This document shows positions 43,393 through 55,439 of a stretch of 64,000 nt of DNA, piece after piece. Each line of letters opens with the position of its first letter. Position 1 is the first letter of the stretch. This DNA is from Microstegium vimineum (lineage: Eukaryota; Streptophyta; Magnoliopsida; Poales; Poaceae), in contig CM039129.1 in NCBI GenBank assembly GCA_022036555.1, positions 30,120,553-30,184,552 of the forward strand. Reading direction: 5' to 3'. The notes beneath the pieces were generated by a model. That model was not told where the DNA came from, made no database searches, and saw only the letters and a program-made list of their open reading frames with translations. The position numbers and the translations under genes are program-made.

Positions 43393-43404
43393 TTTGTTTT
43401 GTAG
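43390..43404 (+). promoter_or_regulatory. Element C gag-pol junction with two in-frame stops
   Basis: TAA, three codons, then TAG, all in the gag/pol frame, with pol resuming immediately (GTAAATTAC). TTTGTTTTGTAG is T-rich and acceptor-like, as in A and B. Confidence 0.5.
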
Positions 43405-46400
43405 GTAAATTACAAAGCCAGAGGAAGGCATTGGGTGCTTGATAGTGGGTGCACTCAACACATGACCGGGGATTCTAGAATGTTCAAATCAATCAACTCC
43501 AACACCAATGATGGCATTGATAGTATTACATTTGGTGATAATGGCAAGGGCAAGGGTCTTGGTAAGATTGCAATATCAAATGACTTGAGCATATCCAATG
43601 TCTTGCTAGTTGAGAGCTTGAACTTCAATTTGCTATCGGTAGCTCAATTGTGTGATCTTGGATTCAAATGCATATTTGGAGTAGATGATGTTGAGATCAT
43701 TAGTGTAGATGGTTCAAACTTGATCTTCAAAGGCTTTAGATATGAGAACCTCTACCTAGTTGATTTTAATTCTAGTGAAGCTCAATTGTCAACTTGCTTG
43801 CTCACTAAATCAAGTATGGGTTGGTTATGACATAGAAGGCTTGGTCATGTTGGGATGAAGCAATTGAATAGATTGATCAAACATGACTTAGTAAGAGGCT
43901 TGAAAGATGTTGTGTTTGATAAGGATAAACTTTGTAGCTCTTGTCAAGTCGGCAAACAAGTTGGTAACACCCATCCAAAGAAGAACATGATGAGCACTAG
44001 TAGAGAATTTGAGTTGTTGCACATGGATCTATTTGGACCAACAACATACACTAGCATTGGAGGGAACAAGTATAGATTTGTCATAGTGGATGATCTTACA
44101 AGATAAACTTGGGTATTCTTTCTCAATGACAAGAGTGATACATTTGCAACCTTCAAATTCTTTGTCAAGAGATGTCACAATGAGTTTGAAACAACCATCA
44201 AGAAAGTGAGAAGTGACAATGGAAGTGAATTCAAGGATACAAGAGTTGAAGAACTATGTGATGAGCTTGGAATCAAGCATCAACTCTCGGCCAAGTATAC
44301 TCCACAATGAAATGGCCTTGTTGAGAGGAAGAATAGAACATTGATTGATATGGCAAGATCTATTCTTAGTGAGTACAATGTGAGTCAATTCTTTTGGGCC
44401 GAAGCTATCAACACCGCTTTCTACTCTAGCAATCGGTTGTATTGTCATCCATTGATGGAGAAGACTCCATATGAGCTATTGAATGGAAGAAAGCCCAACA
44501 TTGCATACTTTAGAGTCTTTGGGTGCAAATGCTACATCTTGAAGAAAGGCACAAGACTTGGGAAGTTTGACAAGAAGTGTGATGAAGGTTTCCTTCTTGG
44601 TTACTCAACCACAAGAAAAGCCTATAGAGTATGGAATTTGGCTAGTGGAATACTTGAGGAGGTTCATGATGTTGAATTTGATGAAACCAATGGCTCCCAA
44701 GTTGATAATGAGAACCTAGAAGATGTTAGTGGTCCCCAATTGGCAAATGCTATGAAGAGCATGGATATTGGTGATATTAGGCCAAGTCAAGTGATTGACA
44801 TAGAGGATGACAAAGACCAAGTGCTCAACTCACCTCAAGTGCAAGCTAGTAGCTCTCAAGTGCAAGATCAACATGTTGCTAGTTCATCTTAACCAAGCTC
44901 AAGCAATCAAGTCTCTATCCTCCAACCGACCAACATTGCAAGAGATCACCCCATTGATCAAATAGTTTGTAACATTACAAGTGGTGTTCAAACAAGATCA
45001 AGATTAGTATCCTTTTGTGAGCACTACTCCTTTGTATAATCCATAGAGCCAACAAAGATTGATGAAGCCCTACAAGATGTTGATTGGGTCAATGCTATGC
45101 ATGAAGAGCTCAACAATTTTACTAGGAACCAAGTTTGGGAACTAGTTGAAAGATCCAAGAACTACAACGTGATTGGCACAAGATGGGTATTTAGAAACAA
45201 GCAAGACCAAGATGGTATAGTTGTAAGGAACAAAGCAATATTGGTAGCTCAAGGATACACTCAAGTTGAGGGTCTTGACTTTGGAGAAACTTATGCACCG
45301 GTTGCAAGATTAGAGGCAATAAGGATTCTATTGGCCTATGCATGTGCACACAACATCAAGCTATACCAAATAGATGTGAAGAGTGCTTTCTTGAATGGAT
45401 ACATAAATGAGCTAGTATATGTTGAGCAACCTCCCGGTTTTGAAGATGACAAGAAGTCCAACCATGTGTACAAGTTGAGAAAGGTTTTATATGGCTTGAA
45501 GCAAGCACCTAGAAAATGGTATGAAAGATTGAGGGATTTCCTTCTCTCTAAAGGGTTCATCATGGGGAATGTTGATACTACTCTCTTCACCAAGAAGCTT
45601 GACAAAGATCTATTTGTGCTCCAAATCTATGTGGATGACATCATATTCGGTTCAACCAATCAAGAATTTTGTGAAGAATTTGGCAAGATGATGGCAAATG
45701 AGTTTGAAATGTCAATGATTGGTGAACTTAGCTACTTCCTTGGTATTCAAATCAAGCAATTGAAGAATGACACCTTTGTGAGTCAAGGCAAGTACATCAA
45801 GGATATGATGAAGAAGTTTGGCTTAGAAGATTCAAAAGGCATTAGCACTCCAATGTGCAATAATGGACACTTGGATAGTGGTGCTAGTGGAAATATGGTG
45901 GATCAAAAGTTGTATCGGTCTATGATTGGAAGCCTACTCTATGTGACATCTTCTAAGCCGGATGTAATGTTTAGTGTATGCATGTGTGCAAGATTCCAAG
46001 CCTCTCCAAGATAAAGTCACTTGAAGGCTACAAAGAGGATATTGAGGTACTTGAAGCATACACAAGATGTTGGATTGTGGTATCCCAAGGGGTCTAACTT
46101 TGAGCTAGTTGGATATTCGGACTCCAACTATGCGGGATGCAAGATTGATAGAAAGAGCACATCGTGCACATGTCAAATGCTAGGCATGTCACTTGTATAT
46201 TGGTCATCAAAGAAGCAAAATAGTGTTGCACTCTCTACCACCGAAGCCGAATACATAAGTGCGGGTAGTTGTTGTGCTCAATTGCTTTGTATGAAAGCAA
46301 CTTTGAATGACTATGGAATCAATTTCAAGCAAGTGCCATTGCTATGTGACAATGAAAGTGCGGTGAAGCTAACCAACAATCCGGTTCAACATTCAAGAAC

Positions 46401-46581
46401 CAAGCACATTGATGTGAGGCACCATTTCATAAGAGACCATAAACTAAAGGGTGATATCAAAATCACAAGTGTTGGCACCGATGATCAACTTGCCGACATA
46501 TTCACCAAGACACTTGATGAGAAGAGGTTTTGCAAGCTAAGAAATGAGTTGAACATTCTTGACTTCTTAAATATGTGTTGA
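43405..46581 (+). pseudogene. Element C pol with six nonsense codons and no frameshift
   Basis: Copia order: protease (VLDSGCTQHMTG), zinc motif (HRRLGHVG; CSSCQVGKQ), integrase (MDLFGPTTY; the DNGSEF block), RT (QIDVKSAFLNG; YVDDIIFGS) and RNase H (STTEAEYISAG; HIDVRHHF). In-frame stops lie at 43828 (TGA), 44104 (TAA), 44308 (TGA), 44890 (TAA), 45037 (TAA) and 46012 (TAA). The frame is otherwise kept from gag to the terminal TGA at 46579, so decay has been by substitution. The element could not have made Pol at insertion unless all six stops arose later. Confidence 0.93.
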
Positions 46582-47163
46582 TACACCCCCCATATATATG
46601 ACATGCCTCTCCTTTGAGCTATACAAGGTACAAGTTGATTGACATGTCATTCATCTATTATTAGGATTTGTTAGTGCATCTAGACATCAATTCATTAGGC
46701 TCATTCATGAAAATTAAATGATTTGATGCTTATATGGTACCACTATTGCTTCCATGCTTGATATGATCTAGTGGTAGCATATGACATATTTCTGGGCTTG
46801 CAATCCTAGTGTTTGATCTAGATCATGAGCTTCAAATGTTTAGCTCAACATGGGCAAGATAACCATTCTAGGATGTGTGAACAAGCTTGTCCATGGTTTA
46901 AACCGAGTTAAATAGCTTGGGGCAAGTAATCTAGATTGAACCACAACTAACACTTCTCTCCAATAATCAAACCTTTGAGCACATCTTTTATGATAATAGA
47001 TGACAAAGGGGGAGAAGTAAGTAGACAAAGAAAAAAATATTTTTGAAAATTTTGAAAGAAAGCACACAAGTAGGGGGAGCAAGCCTATGAATATAGTTGT
47101 TGCATATCGTTGTGCATTCATAAGTGTTTGCTTGCATATGATCTTACATTCATGATATGCTTG
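46582..47163 (+). other. Element C 3' region up to the gypsy insertion
   Basis: Untranslated. Two polypurine tracts are present: AAAGGGGGAGAAG at about 47005-47017 and TAGGGGGAGC at 47071-47080. No aORF or LTR start is seen before E at 47164. Confidence 0.7.
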
Positions 47164-48269
47164 TGTTGACACCGTTTTTCGACACGTGTCAAATGGGCTG
47201 AGGCTTAACTGGTCAGTGACCGTTCTCCATCGGTGTCAGGAGTCGATAGTGCCGATGGAAGGGTGCTACGGGAAGACTAAGTGTTTTGTCGATGGAAGAG
47301 CTTTGCCGACAAGATCGGTGAAGTCTTGCTGAAACTGATTGCCGATGAAGGGTCCTTGCCGATTGCCGATGAGGGGTCATTGCCAACTGCCGATGAAGGG
47401 TCATTGCCGATTGCCGATGAGGGGTTATTGCCAACTGCCGATTGAGGATGATTGGTGAGTTACCAGCACAAGGTCGCTAATCGGAAATGTTGTCGATTGC
47501 TGATCAGGAAGGTGTTGCCGATGCCGATGGGCGTAACTTAGCGCTTGGTGGCAGTTGAAGGTTACCGATGGTCAAAAGAAGGAAGGCGCGGGTTAAAGGG
47601 ATCTGTCGATGGAAAGTTTCCATCGAGAAGAAGTATAAGGAAACTGGTGTTTTGTGCCAGTATTATTATAGTAGTTTGAGTTTGACTCTTGCATGAGTCG
47701 TTTATTTTCCTTTAAAATAGGTGTGTTTGTTTAGGAAATAAATATTGTTATCTGGCTCCTGCGCGAGTCAGTTTCCTTTAAAGTAGGAGTTTGTTTTAGG
47801 AAAGATATGTGTCATGTCTTTGTATAACTCTCCATGCGGGAGTATAAATATGTGCCCGAGGGCTATGGAATAAACAATCAATCCAATTCAAACCAAACCA
47901 ATTTTATCTTATTCTACCTTTTATCGCAATTTACCCTTTTTATGCATTAGTTATAGCTATCAACGAGTTCTTCAAGCTTTCGACGGGCTGCATCACCTTG
48001 ATCTCCGTCAAATCCTTGCTAGTTCCGCGTGGGAGTACCTCTAGGCTTTGGCAATCCGGGTGCATCGCTGTTTGCCTCGTCTAGCTCTGCTCTAGTTACC
48101 TTTGATCAATCTGAGCCTTGACGTCCGGGCGCATCGCTGTCGTCTCGTTCAGTTTGTTCTAGTTATCATCCTTGTCGATTGATTGGTCAAATCGACTGGC
48201 ACGCCCTCGACATCGAGCTTTGGGTAATAGCCCGAGGTGTTCACAGATCTGATGCTTTTTGTGTCAACA
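47164..48269 (+). repeat. Element E 5' LTR
   Basis: 1,106 bp with perfectly inverted 9-base ends TGTTGACAC and GTGTCAACA. The interior has tandem GCCGATGAAGGGTC-like repeats at about 47340-47450 and a TATAAATA word near 47843. The left flank is GCTTG (47159-47163). Confidence 0.88.
47340..47450 (+). repeat. Tandem GCCGATGAGGGGTCATT repeats in element E LTR
   Basis: Five or so imperfect copies of a unit near 22 bases (TTGCCGATTGCCGATGAGGGG and variants). Confidence 0.7.
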
Positions 48270-48275
48270 CCTCTT

Positions 48276-48293
48276 TTGGCACGCTCGGTGGGA
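48276..48293 (+). other. Element E primer-binding region
   Basis: TTGGCACGCTCGGTGGGA lies six bases inside the LTR, the usual place for a gypsy primer-binding site. I did not identify the tRNA. Confidence 0.6.
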
Positions 48294-48321
48294 CCAGATT
48301 ATACAGATCTACACATCCGGC

Positions 48322-51300
48322 ATGGCTGATCACGCCGATGTCAACCAGAGGAATGTCATTGAAGTATCTGAGGCCGATCTGAAAGATGATCAGAAGCAGG
48401 CCATGGAACGGGCTATGGAGGAATACAAGCAGCTGTATCTCAAGTCCTTCAGCCTCAGCAGGAGCGGCGAAGCAATTCAAAAGCAGGATCCGCCGTTGCC
48501 ACGGCAGGTCACGTTTGACGCCAACCCTGGTAAACTACAAGAGATGGTTAATACTGCTGTAAATCAGGCGTTGATTAACCACTCCAGCGTGCTGTCCAAT
48601 ACCGTCTACAATGCCTTCCCGCAAACATTCAAAGAAGGGCATGCACCGCGATATGTCGGTCCAGCGTACCATCAGCCTGGATTGGCATCTGCAAGCCCAT
48701 CGGCGGCCCAAATGGCGTCTTCCACCCTCGTGGAACCATCCGCCGGTGTGGCTACATCACCAAGACCGAACGCTGGCGACTTCACCAAGTTCAACGCAGA
48801 TCCGGCCGCGTCGGCAACTTCAGGGCCAACCCCTGCTAACTAGTGGGGATACGGTATGCCTCCGAATCTGTATGCTGGTTCTAATCTGGCGCAAGGAGAT
48901 AGTTCAGCCGGGAGGATCTCTACAGCATCGGCAACACAGTCACAGCCGATGGCTCATATGACGCACAACTCTACACTTGCTCCGACCATACAAGTGCCAT
49001 CAGATGATCTCCAAGTAATCCCCAAGATACCTCTGATGCCACCATCGGCAAGCTCTGTGCCGATGCAACATATTATAACCACCGGCAATCAATCTCTGGT
49101 GGCGAACTCTCAAGTTGGAGCGCCGGTTCCCCAGGGTAATCTGGTGATCAATTGCTCTAGAATTCAAGAGCCGCATGCTCCGGTCAGTTATCAGCCATCG
49201 GCAAGTCATATGCCGATGCTTTATAACCCTGGATGGGTCAACCAGCCGCCAGCTCAGCAGCCCGGCGCGCCGATGTATTATTATGGAGGCCTAGCTTACA
49301 CTTAAGGCGGATCATCGGTACAACAACCGATGAATGTGACAGTTCAGCCGACTCCGCTAAGTATGCCAAACTATCCATCGGTAAGTCAGCCGATGCATAG
49401 CGTCCAGATGACTGGTGCTGCGCCCGCGACTACTGCACATCTTCAAGAGGCGCGTCAGCCGACTCCACTAGTCGACAATCAGCCAATGAGTCGGCAAGAG
49501 CAGGACGCGTACTGGGTCGGCAAGATTGCCAAAGTCATGAAGGAGCAATTCGGTATCAAACCCAAGATCAACACCTACTCGTATCGGACCCCGTACCCGC
49601 CTGCATATGACTTGATTCCTCTTCCAAATCGGTACAAGGTGCCCGATTTTACCAAGTTCTCCGGCCAAGACGACACGTCAACAATGGAGCACATCAACCG
49701 CTTCATTATCCAGTGCGGGGAAGCTGCCAGCAGGGAGGAATTAAGGGTGAGACTGTTCTCTTCATCATTTTCCGGATCAGCATTCACATGGTTCATATCA
49801 TTGCCTCCAAATTCTATAATTACATGGGCCGATCTGGAGAGGCAATTTCACAAGTACTTCTTTGCTGGCATACATGAAAAGAAGCTTACCGATTTGGTCA
49901 AAATGAGGCAACGCAACGACGAATCGGTAGAGAGTTTTGTGCAGAGACTGCGGGACGTGAAGAACAAGTGCTACAGTCTGATGCTTGATGATCGGCAACT
50001 AGCGGATTTGGCCTTCCAAGGGTTACTGCCGCATATCAAGGACAAGTACGCGTCCTAGGAGTTTGAGAGCCTAAGCCACCTGGTGCAGAGGATTGCCGAT
50101 CAAGATGTCAAAGCCTTTGAGCCCAGGAAGACTTGGAACAAGAAGGTGACCTTCATCGGGAAAGAAGAAGACTCTGGATCGGATGAAGAGCTGAATGTCG
50201 ATGCGGCCGAATGGGTGAAGGATAAGAAGCCTGTGTCTTGTCCGTTCGGCCAAAAAGAAACCGAGAGGTTCACCTTTGACATAACCAAGGCCGATAGAAT
50301 GTTTGACCTATTGCTGCAAGAGGGGCGAATCAAGTTGGCGCCCAATCAAGTGATTCCATCGGCCGAAGAGCTCAAGAAGATTAGGTACTGCAAGTGGCAT
50401 AATGCAACCTCACACAGTACCAATGACTGCAAAGTATTCAGGCAACAGTTGCAGTCGGAGATCGAATCTGGGCGTATCAAGTTTGAAAACTCTAAAGTCC
50501 AGAAACAGATGAAGATATATCAGCACCCGTTCCCAAACAACATGGTGGAGATCAGTGAAAAAACCAAAGTGCTGACATCGGAAGCTGCCAGAAGGAACTC
50601 ATCGGTAGACCCTAACTACCAAGTGCCTGAGCACGATGCAAGAAGGTTTGCCGATGACAGAAAGGGTAAGAAGGTTGCCGATGAGGGTAACAACGCCAAC
50701 AGGGCTCCTGGAGTGGTGATTACTCACAAATAGGCGAGGCGATATCATCGGCAATCACGTGAAGAATAGTATCGGCAAGAAGAGGAGGAGCATCGGGAAT
50801 GGCTTCGACATAAAGACCACTGGAGGTGTCCCTTCTTCGTTCATTGCTGGGAAGAAGGCATCAAGCTGCCCACTGCCGATAACTGTCCAGAATGCAATGG
50901 GTACTACACAGCCGATCGGTCAGGTAAGCGACCTTGTTTTGATGATCAGGCACCCAGGTACGCCAGGCTGCTCAGAGAGGACAGATCGGCACATGACCGA
51001 CTGGGGGGCAAGCTCAGTGCCCATGATCGGCTTGGCAGGTGTGTTGACCAGAGGGAGCTGGAGGAGATGGCCAATGCCAGAGTGCCCGACGAAGAGATAT
51101 TCTCCAGAGATCCCAACATCGGAAGAAGTGCCGATGTAAGAGGTGAGAATCAGCACCAGCCCGTCTGGAAGACCAAGCTTCCTCCATGGTGCCCTAAGGG
51201 TTTGACTAAGACCCAGAAGAGGAGGATTCAGCGCCAGCGCTGCGACGACCTGTATGACAATGCAGAACCCTCAGAAGAGAAGCAATGGAGGCCGAAGCGT

Positions 51301-51989
51301 AAGGACAGGGGCCCATCGGCAGATATAAACATGGTTGTCATGTTGCCGATGGAGTTCATGGTGCCCGTCAGTGATGATGAAGAGGCTGCCGATATGGCAG
51401 AATTGATGTTGGATCCGATGATGGCTATCTTTGAAAAGCCTGCCAAAGATGAGAGGCAACACTTAAGGGCTCTGTTTGTCAAAGGCAAAGTGGATGGTCA
51501 GCCGATGACCAAGATGCTAGTGGATGGTGGTGCATTGATCAACATAATGCCCTATGTCGTGTTTAGGAAGCTTGGCAAAGGTGATCAGGATTTGGTCGAG
51601 ACCGACATGAAGCTCAAGGACTTCGAAGGCAATGTGTCAACCGCCATGGGAGCCGTATGTGTTGACTTAACCATCGGCAGTAAGACTTTGCCGACAACGT
51701 TCTTTGTAATCAGCAGCAAAGGCACCTACAACTTGCTCCTCGGAAGGGACTGGATCCATGCTAATTGTTGTATCCCTTCTACTATGCATCAGAGCCTGGT
51801 ACAATGGATCGGGGATAGAATTGAAGTCGTCCGTGGTGAAGCCCCATCTACTGTTGCATCGGCAGAGTTGGACACTTATGAGCAGACCAGGTGCATATCT
51901 GGCGAAGTCTGGGATAAAGAGTTCCTCAAAGTTGCCGATTACTGCATCAAGCCGATCCAAGCAGTTGGTCTTGAGGAGGAGTCTTAATG
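48322..51989 (+). pseudogene. Element E gag-protease frame with several nonsense codons
   Basis: ATG 48322 (MADHADVNQ) opens a frame kept without shift to the TAA at 51985-51987. Stops interrupt it at 48841 (TAG), 49303 (TAA), 50056 (TAG), 50731 (TAG) and 50764 (TAG). The middle has the retrotransposon gag domain (YKVPDFTKFSGQDDTSTMEH, AFTWFISLPPNSIITWADLE, QFHKYFFAGI). Zinc-type motifs follow (YCKWHNATSHSTNDC; then CPFFVHCWEEGIKLPTADNC). A retropepsin has the active site LVDGGALINIMPY and the LLGRDWIH motif. No first-knuckle CCHC of the copia type is present. Confidence 0.88.
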
Positions 51990-52203
51990 GATCAGTTCGC
52001 CGATGACGGAAAATTGGGGCAGGGCTTTACGTCTGCCAATGACTTGCTCGAGATCGACATCGGCGATGGTAGTAAACCTAGGCCTACTTTTATTAGTGCT
52101 AAGTTAGATTCCCAATGTAAGCAGCAGTTAATCGATTTATTAAAAGAGAATAAAGATTGTTTCGCTTGGGATTATACAGAGATGCCTGGTTTAGACCGAT
52201 CGA
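51987..52203 (+). pseudogene. Element E pol, first codons before RT, truncated
   Basis: A frame one base back from gag-protease starts at an ATG overlapping the TAA (TAATG). It encodes the conserved pre-RT stretch KENKDCFAWDYTEMPGLDR and is then lost at the next insertion near 52203. Confidence 0.8.
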
Positions 52204-52444
52204 CAAAAATCTTTTTTCTTTTTTTTTCAAACTTGTACACGTCAAAATAAGTAGCAAACGAACTCCAATTTGAAAAATTTGTACACCATTCGACTCTATA
52301 AATCATGAACTATTTTTAGAATTTCTTTTCAGCATTTTCGTTTTTTTTTCAAATTTGAAATTTGAATTCAAACCGGTACCAAAACCGAACCGTCCATGGG
52401 CGGTTTGTCGGTAACCGGTCGGTAACCGACCGGTTTGAAAAACC
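52204..52444. mobile_element. Unidentified inserted DNA with ACCGG-rich end
   Basis: T-rich and AT-rich sequence ending in a palindromic block (GGTAACCGGTCGGTAACC) and AAAAACCCTG. CCCTG could be one hAT-type terminus, but the partner CAGGG end is not found at 52204. It is foreign to the gypsy element. Confidence 0.35.
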
Positions 52445-52583
52445 CTGCTCCGGAGTGCCCAGATTCTCTCGGCGTATTTCGCCGTCCCGGAGACCAACAC
52501 CAGCACCATAGGAGCCACGAGCCGCCGGTCGTCTCCCTGCAGTTGCCTGCCGACGGCGTAGATGACCATGGGAACCTGGGTGA
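52445..52583 (-). pseudogene. DUF4220-like plant gene fragment
   Basis: On the minus strand this reads VIYAVGRQLQGDDRRLVAP and then VSGTAKYAERIWALRS. The pattern (Y-A-V-G-R-Q, then L-V-A-P, then G-T-x-K-Y-A-E-R-x-W-A-L) is that of plant DUF4220/DUF594 membrane proteins. Only about 45 codons remain, bounded by the unidentified insert on one side and by the CACTA terminus at 52584 on the other. It is either part of a captured gene or a host gene destroyed by insertions. Confidence 0.6.
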
Positions 52584-52599
52584 CACTACTGGACACGGG

Positions 52600-53115
52600 C
52601 TCTTTGCCGAGTGCCGGCGGCACTCGGTGAACGCCTAAATACACTCGGCAAACGCTTTACCGAGTGTTGCACTTGGCAAAGGACACACGGTAACGATGTT
52701 AACGGTAAAGGGTCTTTGCCGAGTGTTTTTTTCGGACACTCGGCAAAAGATTTGCCGTGTGCACATGTACACTCGGCAAATCAAATAGACACTCGGCAAA
52801 ACAAAGTGCACGGTAACGGCCGTTGGTACGGTGATGGAGCTGTTTGCCGAGTGCCCCATGTATGACACTCGGCAAAACATACCCGTTTGCCGAGTGCCCC
52901 ATGCATGACACTCGGCAAAAGAGACCCCTTTGCCGAGTGTACCCATGCAGGACACTCGGCAAATCATGCACCCTGTGCCGAGTGTCTTGGCCATGACACT
53001 CCGCACAACTTCGACACTCGGCAAAGGGCCTTCCCAGGTGCTCTGGAATGGTTCCTTTGCCGAGTGTCATGACCAAGACACTCGGCATATCATGCCTTTG
53101 TCGAGTGTTACACTC
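52600..53115. repeat. Left subterminal repeats of the CACTA element
   Basis: More than a dozen copies of CACTCGGCAAA or its complement TTTGCCGAGTG in both orientations. These are the expected binding sites for the TNPA-type protein. Confidence 0.93.
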
Positions 53116-53356
53116 AGCAAATCGACCAGAAATAGTCTTTTTTATTTGATTTTTCAATTCCATCCAGATAAACAGAAGATATATATGTTAATTCATCCAA
53201 ACAACATGTATCACATCACAAACAACACAGATATCACAAACATCAAATATATCTCATAATATATGTCAATTCATCCATAGTTTAACATCACAATGCATCC
53301 ACATTTCACAAAACATCCAAAGTTCAATACAAAACGTTCACGATGAGGGTCCAAGG

Positions 53357-55331
53357 TCACGAGGCCCACAACCTGATCCCGACGAAGCTCCCAAGCCCTC
53401 GTCGAGGTGGAGGTGGACGTGGAGGCAGCTCCAAAGCCAGAGGAGCCATACCCTGAGCGGTGCCATGGCTCTGCATGTACTCAAACATCTTTTGCAGACT
53501 TTGATGGTTGAGTACTCGCTCTTTCGCCATCGTCTGCCGCTCAAGCTCCGCCACCTGCCGATCAGCCTCCATCCTCGCCTCCAGCTCCTCCCGTCGCCTT
53601 CTCTCATCCTCTAGCTGGGCCTACAACATTTCATTCAAATGTAAGACGAATGCAAAGCTAAGGCAAAACAATGAACGACGAATAAAACAGAAATAACCTG
53701 GAGTGCATGCAAATGCTGCTGTGAGGTGTTTGGGTGCTCGCGTATGATCGGGCCCGATCTGCCCCTCGCTTTAATCTAGCTGAGACTGGGCGTACTGGCT
53801 GTGTCGAGTGCACCATCAGCAATCTAGTACCGCTCATGCTTCTTGCCACCTCCAATCCTCATGATGACCTCTCCATCAAGATCATCAGTGGTCGGATCGT
53901 AGTCTGCTCCATGGAGATTCTTTACCGCTGAAGTGTACTCGGTAAGGCGGCTGTGGACGCTTGGGTTAGTGTACTTCTCTGGTGGGTCATCCAGGTTGTA
54001 GTCGATGTTCGATGACGCCGTGCCCTTTTTGGACAAGGCAAATGCCTTGAACAGATTGCAAGGCTGGTTGTCATGCTTTGCCGACTGTGAGAAAACCAAC
54101 AAGATGATTAGAAACCATGCAAAGTAACTGTTGCACTAAATTGTAGTCATTGACGTACCCAAGTGGCCGCGTATGCCTCTAGGCTCTGGCTTCCTTGGTA
54201 GTGTGTTGTGCCTGGCCTCATCAAACGCCACTCCCGGCAAGCGTTATGCGTCTCCTCCCAATCGGGCCTGCACCACCCCTCCACTATCCGCTTCCAGCAC
54301 TCGGTATGATGGGAGCACCACCATGGAATCGTCTACAGATATCAAGTGACATTATCATATTTAGCCTACTAAATCTTAAATAAAATCAATAGTAAAGTTG
54401 TATACTTACATCTTCGTACTGCTGTCGGGTGAGCCTCATGGTCCTTGCATCACCTTTGGAGACCTTTTCCTTAAGGACGTCGCCGTGGTAAGTCACGATG
54501 GTCTGGACACGCGCCTCGTAGTGCATGTCCGACACGAGTTTCTTGCAAACTCGGTGAGCCACAGTGTCTGCGTGGGCCTCGTGTCTCTCCTGGCATCTAT
54601 AGAAATCCTACACACATACATAGAGAGAGGCATGATGTATCTATTATGTATTTTAAGAGTGTACAATAAATGTGTGTGATACAACTTACCCACAACTCGC
54701 CGATTACCCGCTCCGCTTTGTTGGCAAACGTCCTGTCATTCCGATCTGGAGCATCGTTTGCCACGGTATAGTGGTCAAACATGTAGTCAGAGTTACGACG
54801 CCAGCGTACTCAACTAAGCCAGGGAAGTGCTCCCTGCACAAGAGACACAAGATCCCATTCACCGAGCGTTTGTGAGTACCTGGACTCACAAACGATCAAC
54901 TCTTGCACAAGAGACCCAAGAATGTTAGTTGTAATTGTGGTTTTAAACATATTAAATGAAATAGGGAAACCATACAAAAGTACTTACTTTTCGACCCCGG
55001 GTCGAATCATCAGACGACCAGACAGTGGGATGGGTCGTTGAGGGAGGCTCGCCGGTCCTCGCAAGTAGACAGTAGGCGGAGCAGCTGAAGTGGAACCCCC
55101 TGCACAAGCCAAGTCGTCGTCCCCCTCCTCCGCCTCAACCCCCTGCGCCTGCCCGTGCTCCTGCGGCTGTTGTTGCTCTTCGTCCCCCTGCTCCTCCTCC
55201 TGCTCCTCCTCCTCCTGTTGTGCTTGCGCCTCTGGCTGCGGGGTAGGATCTGAGGCTCTCCTGTGGGCGCTCCGCCTCCTACTCGACGCGGCGTAAACCG
55301 AGGAGAGAGCCCTCATTCCACCGCCGACCAT
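53357..55331 (-). pseudogene. TNPA-like (Ptta/En/Spm, Transposase_24 type) gene of element F
   Basis: Minus-strand exons read from ATG 55331. They begin with an RRR-rich start and a Gln/Glu-rich run (AQQEEEEQEEEQGDEEQQQ), then LSGRLMIRPGVEK near 54990. The REHFPGLVEYAGV region (about 54820), an RLTRQQYEDTIPWWCSHHTE segment (about 54320-54430) and the KHDNQPCNLFKAFALSKKG block (about 54040) follow. The end is a Glu/Arg coiled coil and a proline-rich tail (stop at 53357). In CACTA systems this protein binds the subterminal repeats. Intron borders were not all resolved, and a TAG within the reading at about 53776 suggests it is no longer intact. Confidence 0.7.
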
Positions 55332-55439
55332 CTTGAATTACCTACATTTAAAAGAATAATTAGTATACCAATTAGTATAATAAACATAATTATGAAAGAC
55401 ATGCAGAATAATAAACAAAATAACAATGTATTACATGTA

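Larger units (their letters stand above)
39452..47163 (+). mobile_element. Element C: Ty1/copia (Sirevirus-like) retrotransposon, 3' LTR displaced by element E
   Basis: 5' LTR, primer-binding site, two-knuckle gag, pol and polypurine tracts are present on the plus strand. It ends where the Ty3/gypsy LTR begins at 47164. No second LTR is in the window, so the 3' end is presumably beyond the right edge. It is a different family from A, B and D: gag and pol are only moderately similar and no aORF is seen before the interruption. Confidence 0.85.
47164..52203 (+). mobile_element. Element E: Ty3/gypsy retrotransposon, cut at the start of RT
   Basis: 5' LTR (47164-48269), primer-binding region, Gag with zinc-binding motifs, retropepsin, then a new frame reaching the CFAWDYTEMPGLDR motif that precedes RT in plant gypsy elements. 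It stops abruptly at about 52203. It is inserted in element C before that element's 3' LTR. The 3' part should lie beyond the later insertions. The lineage cannot be fixed without RT and integrase. Confidence 0.88.

Noticed and set aside
46582..47163. 3' LTR of element C
   Set aside because: No sequence matching TGAAAGACC or the LTR interior occurs before the gypsy LTR at 47164.
52204..52444. Complete hAT element ending in CCCTG
   Set aside because: Only one candidate terminus is present; no CAGGG partner or 8-bp duplication was found.
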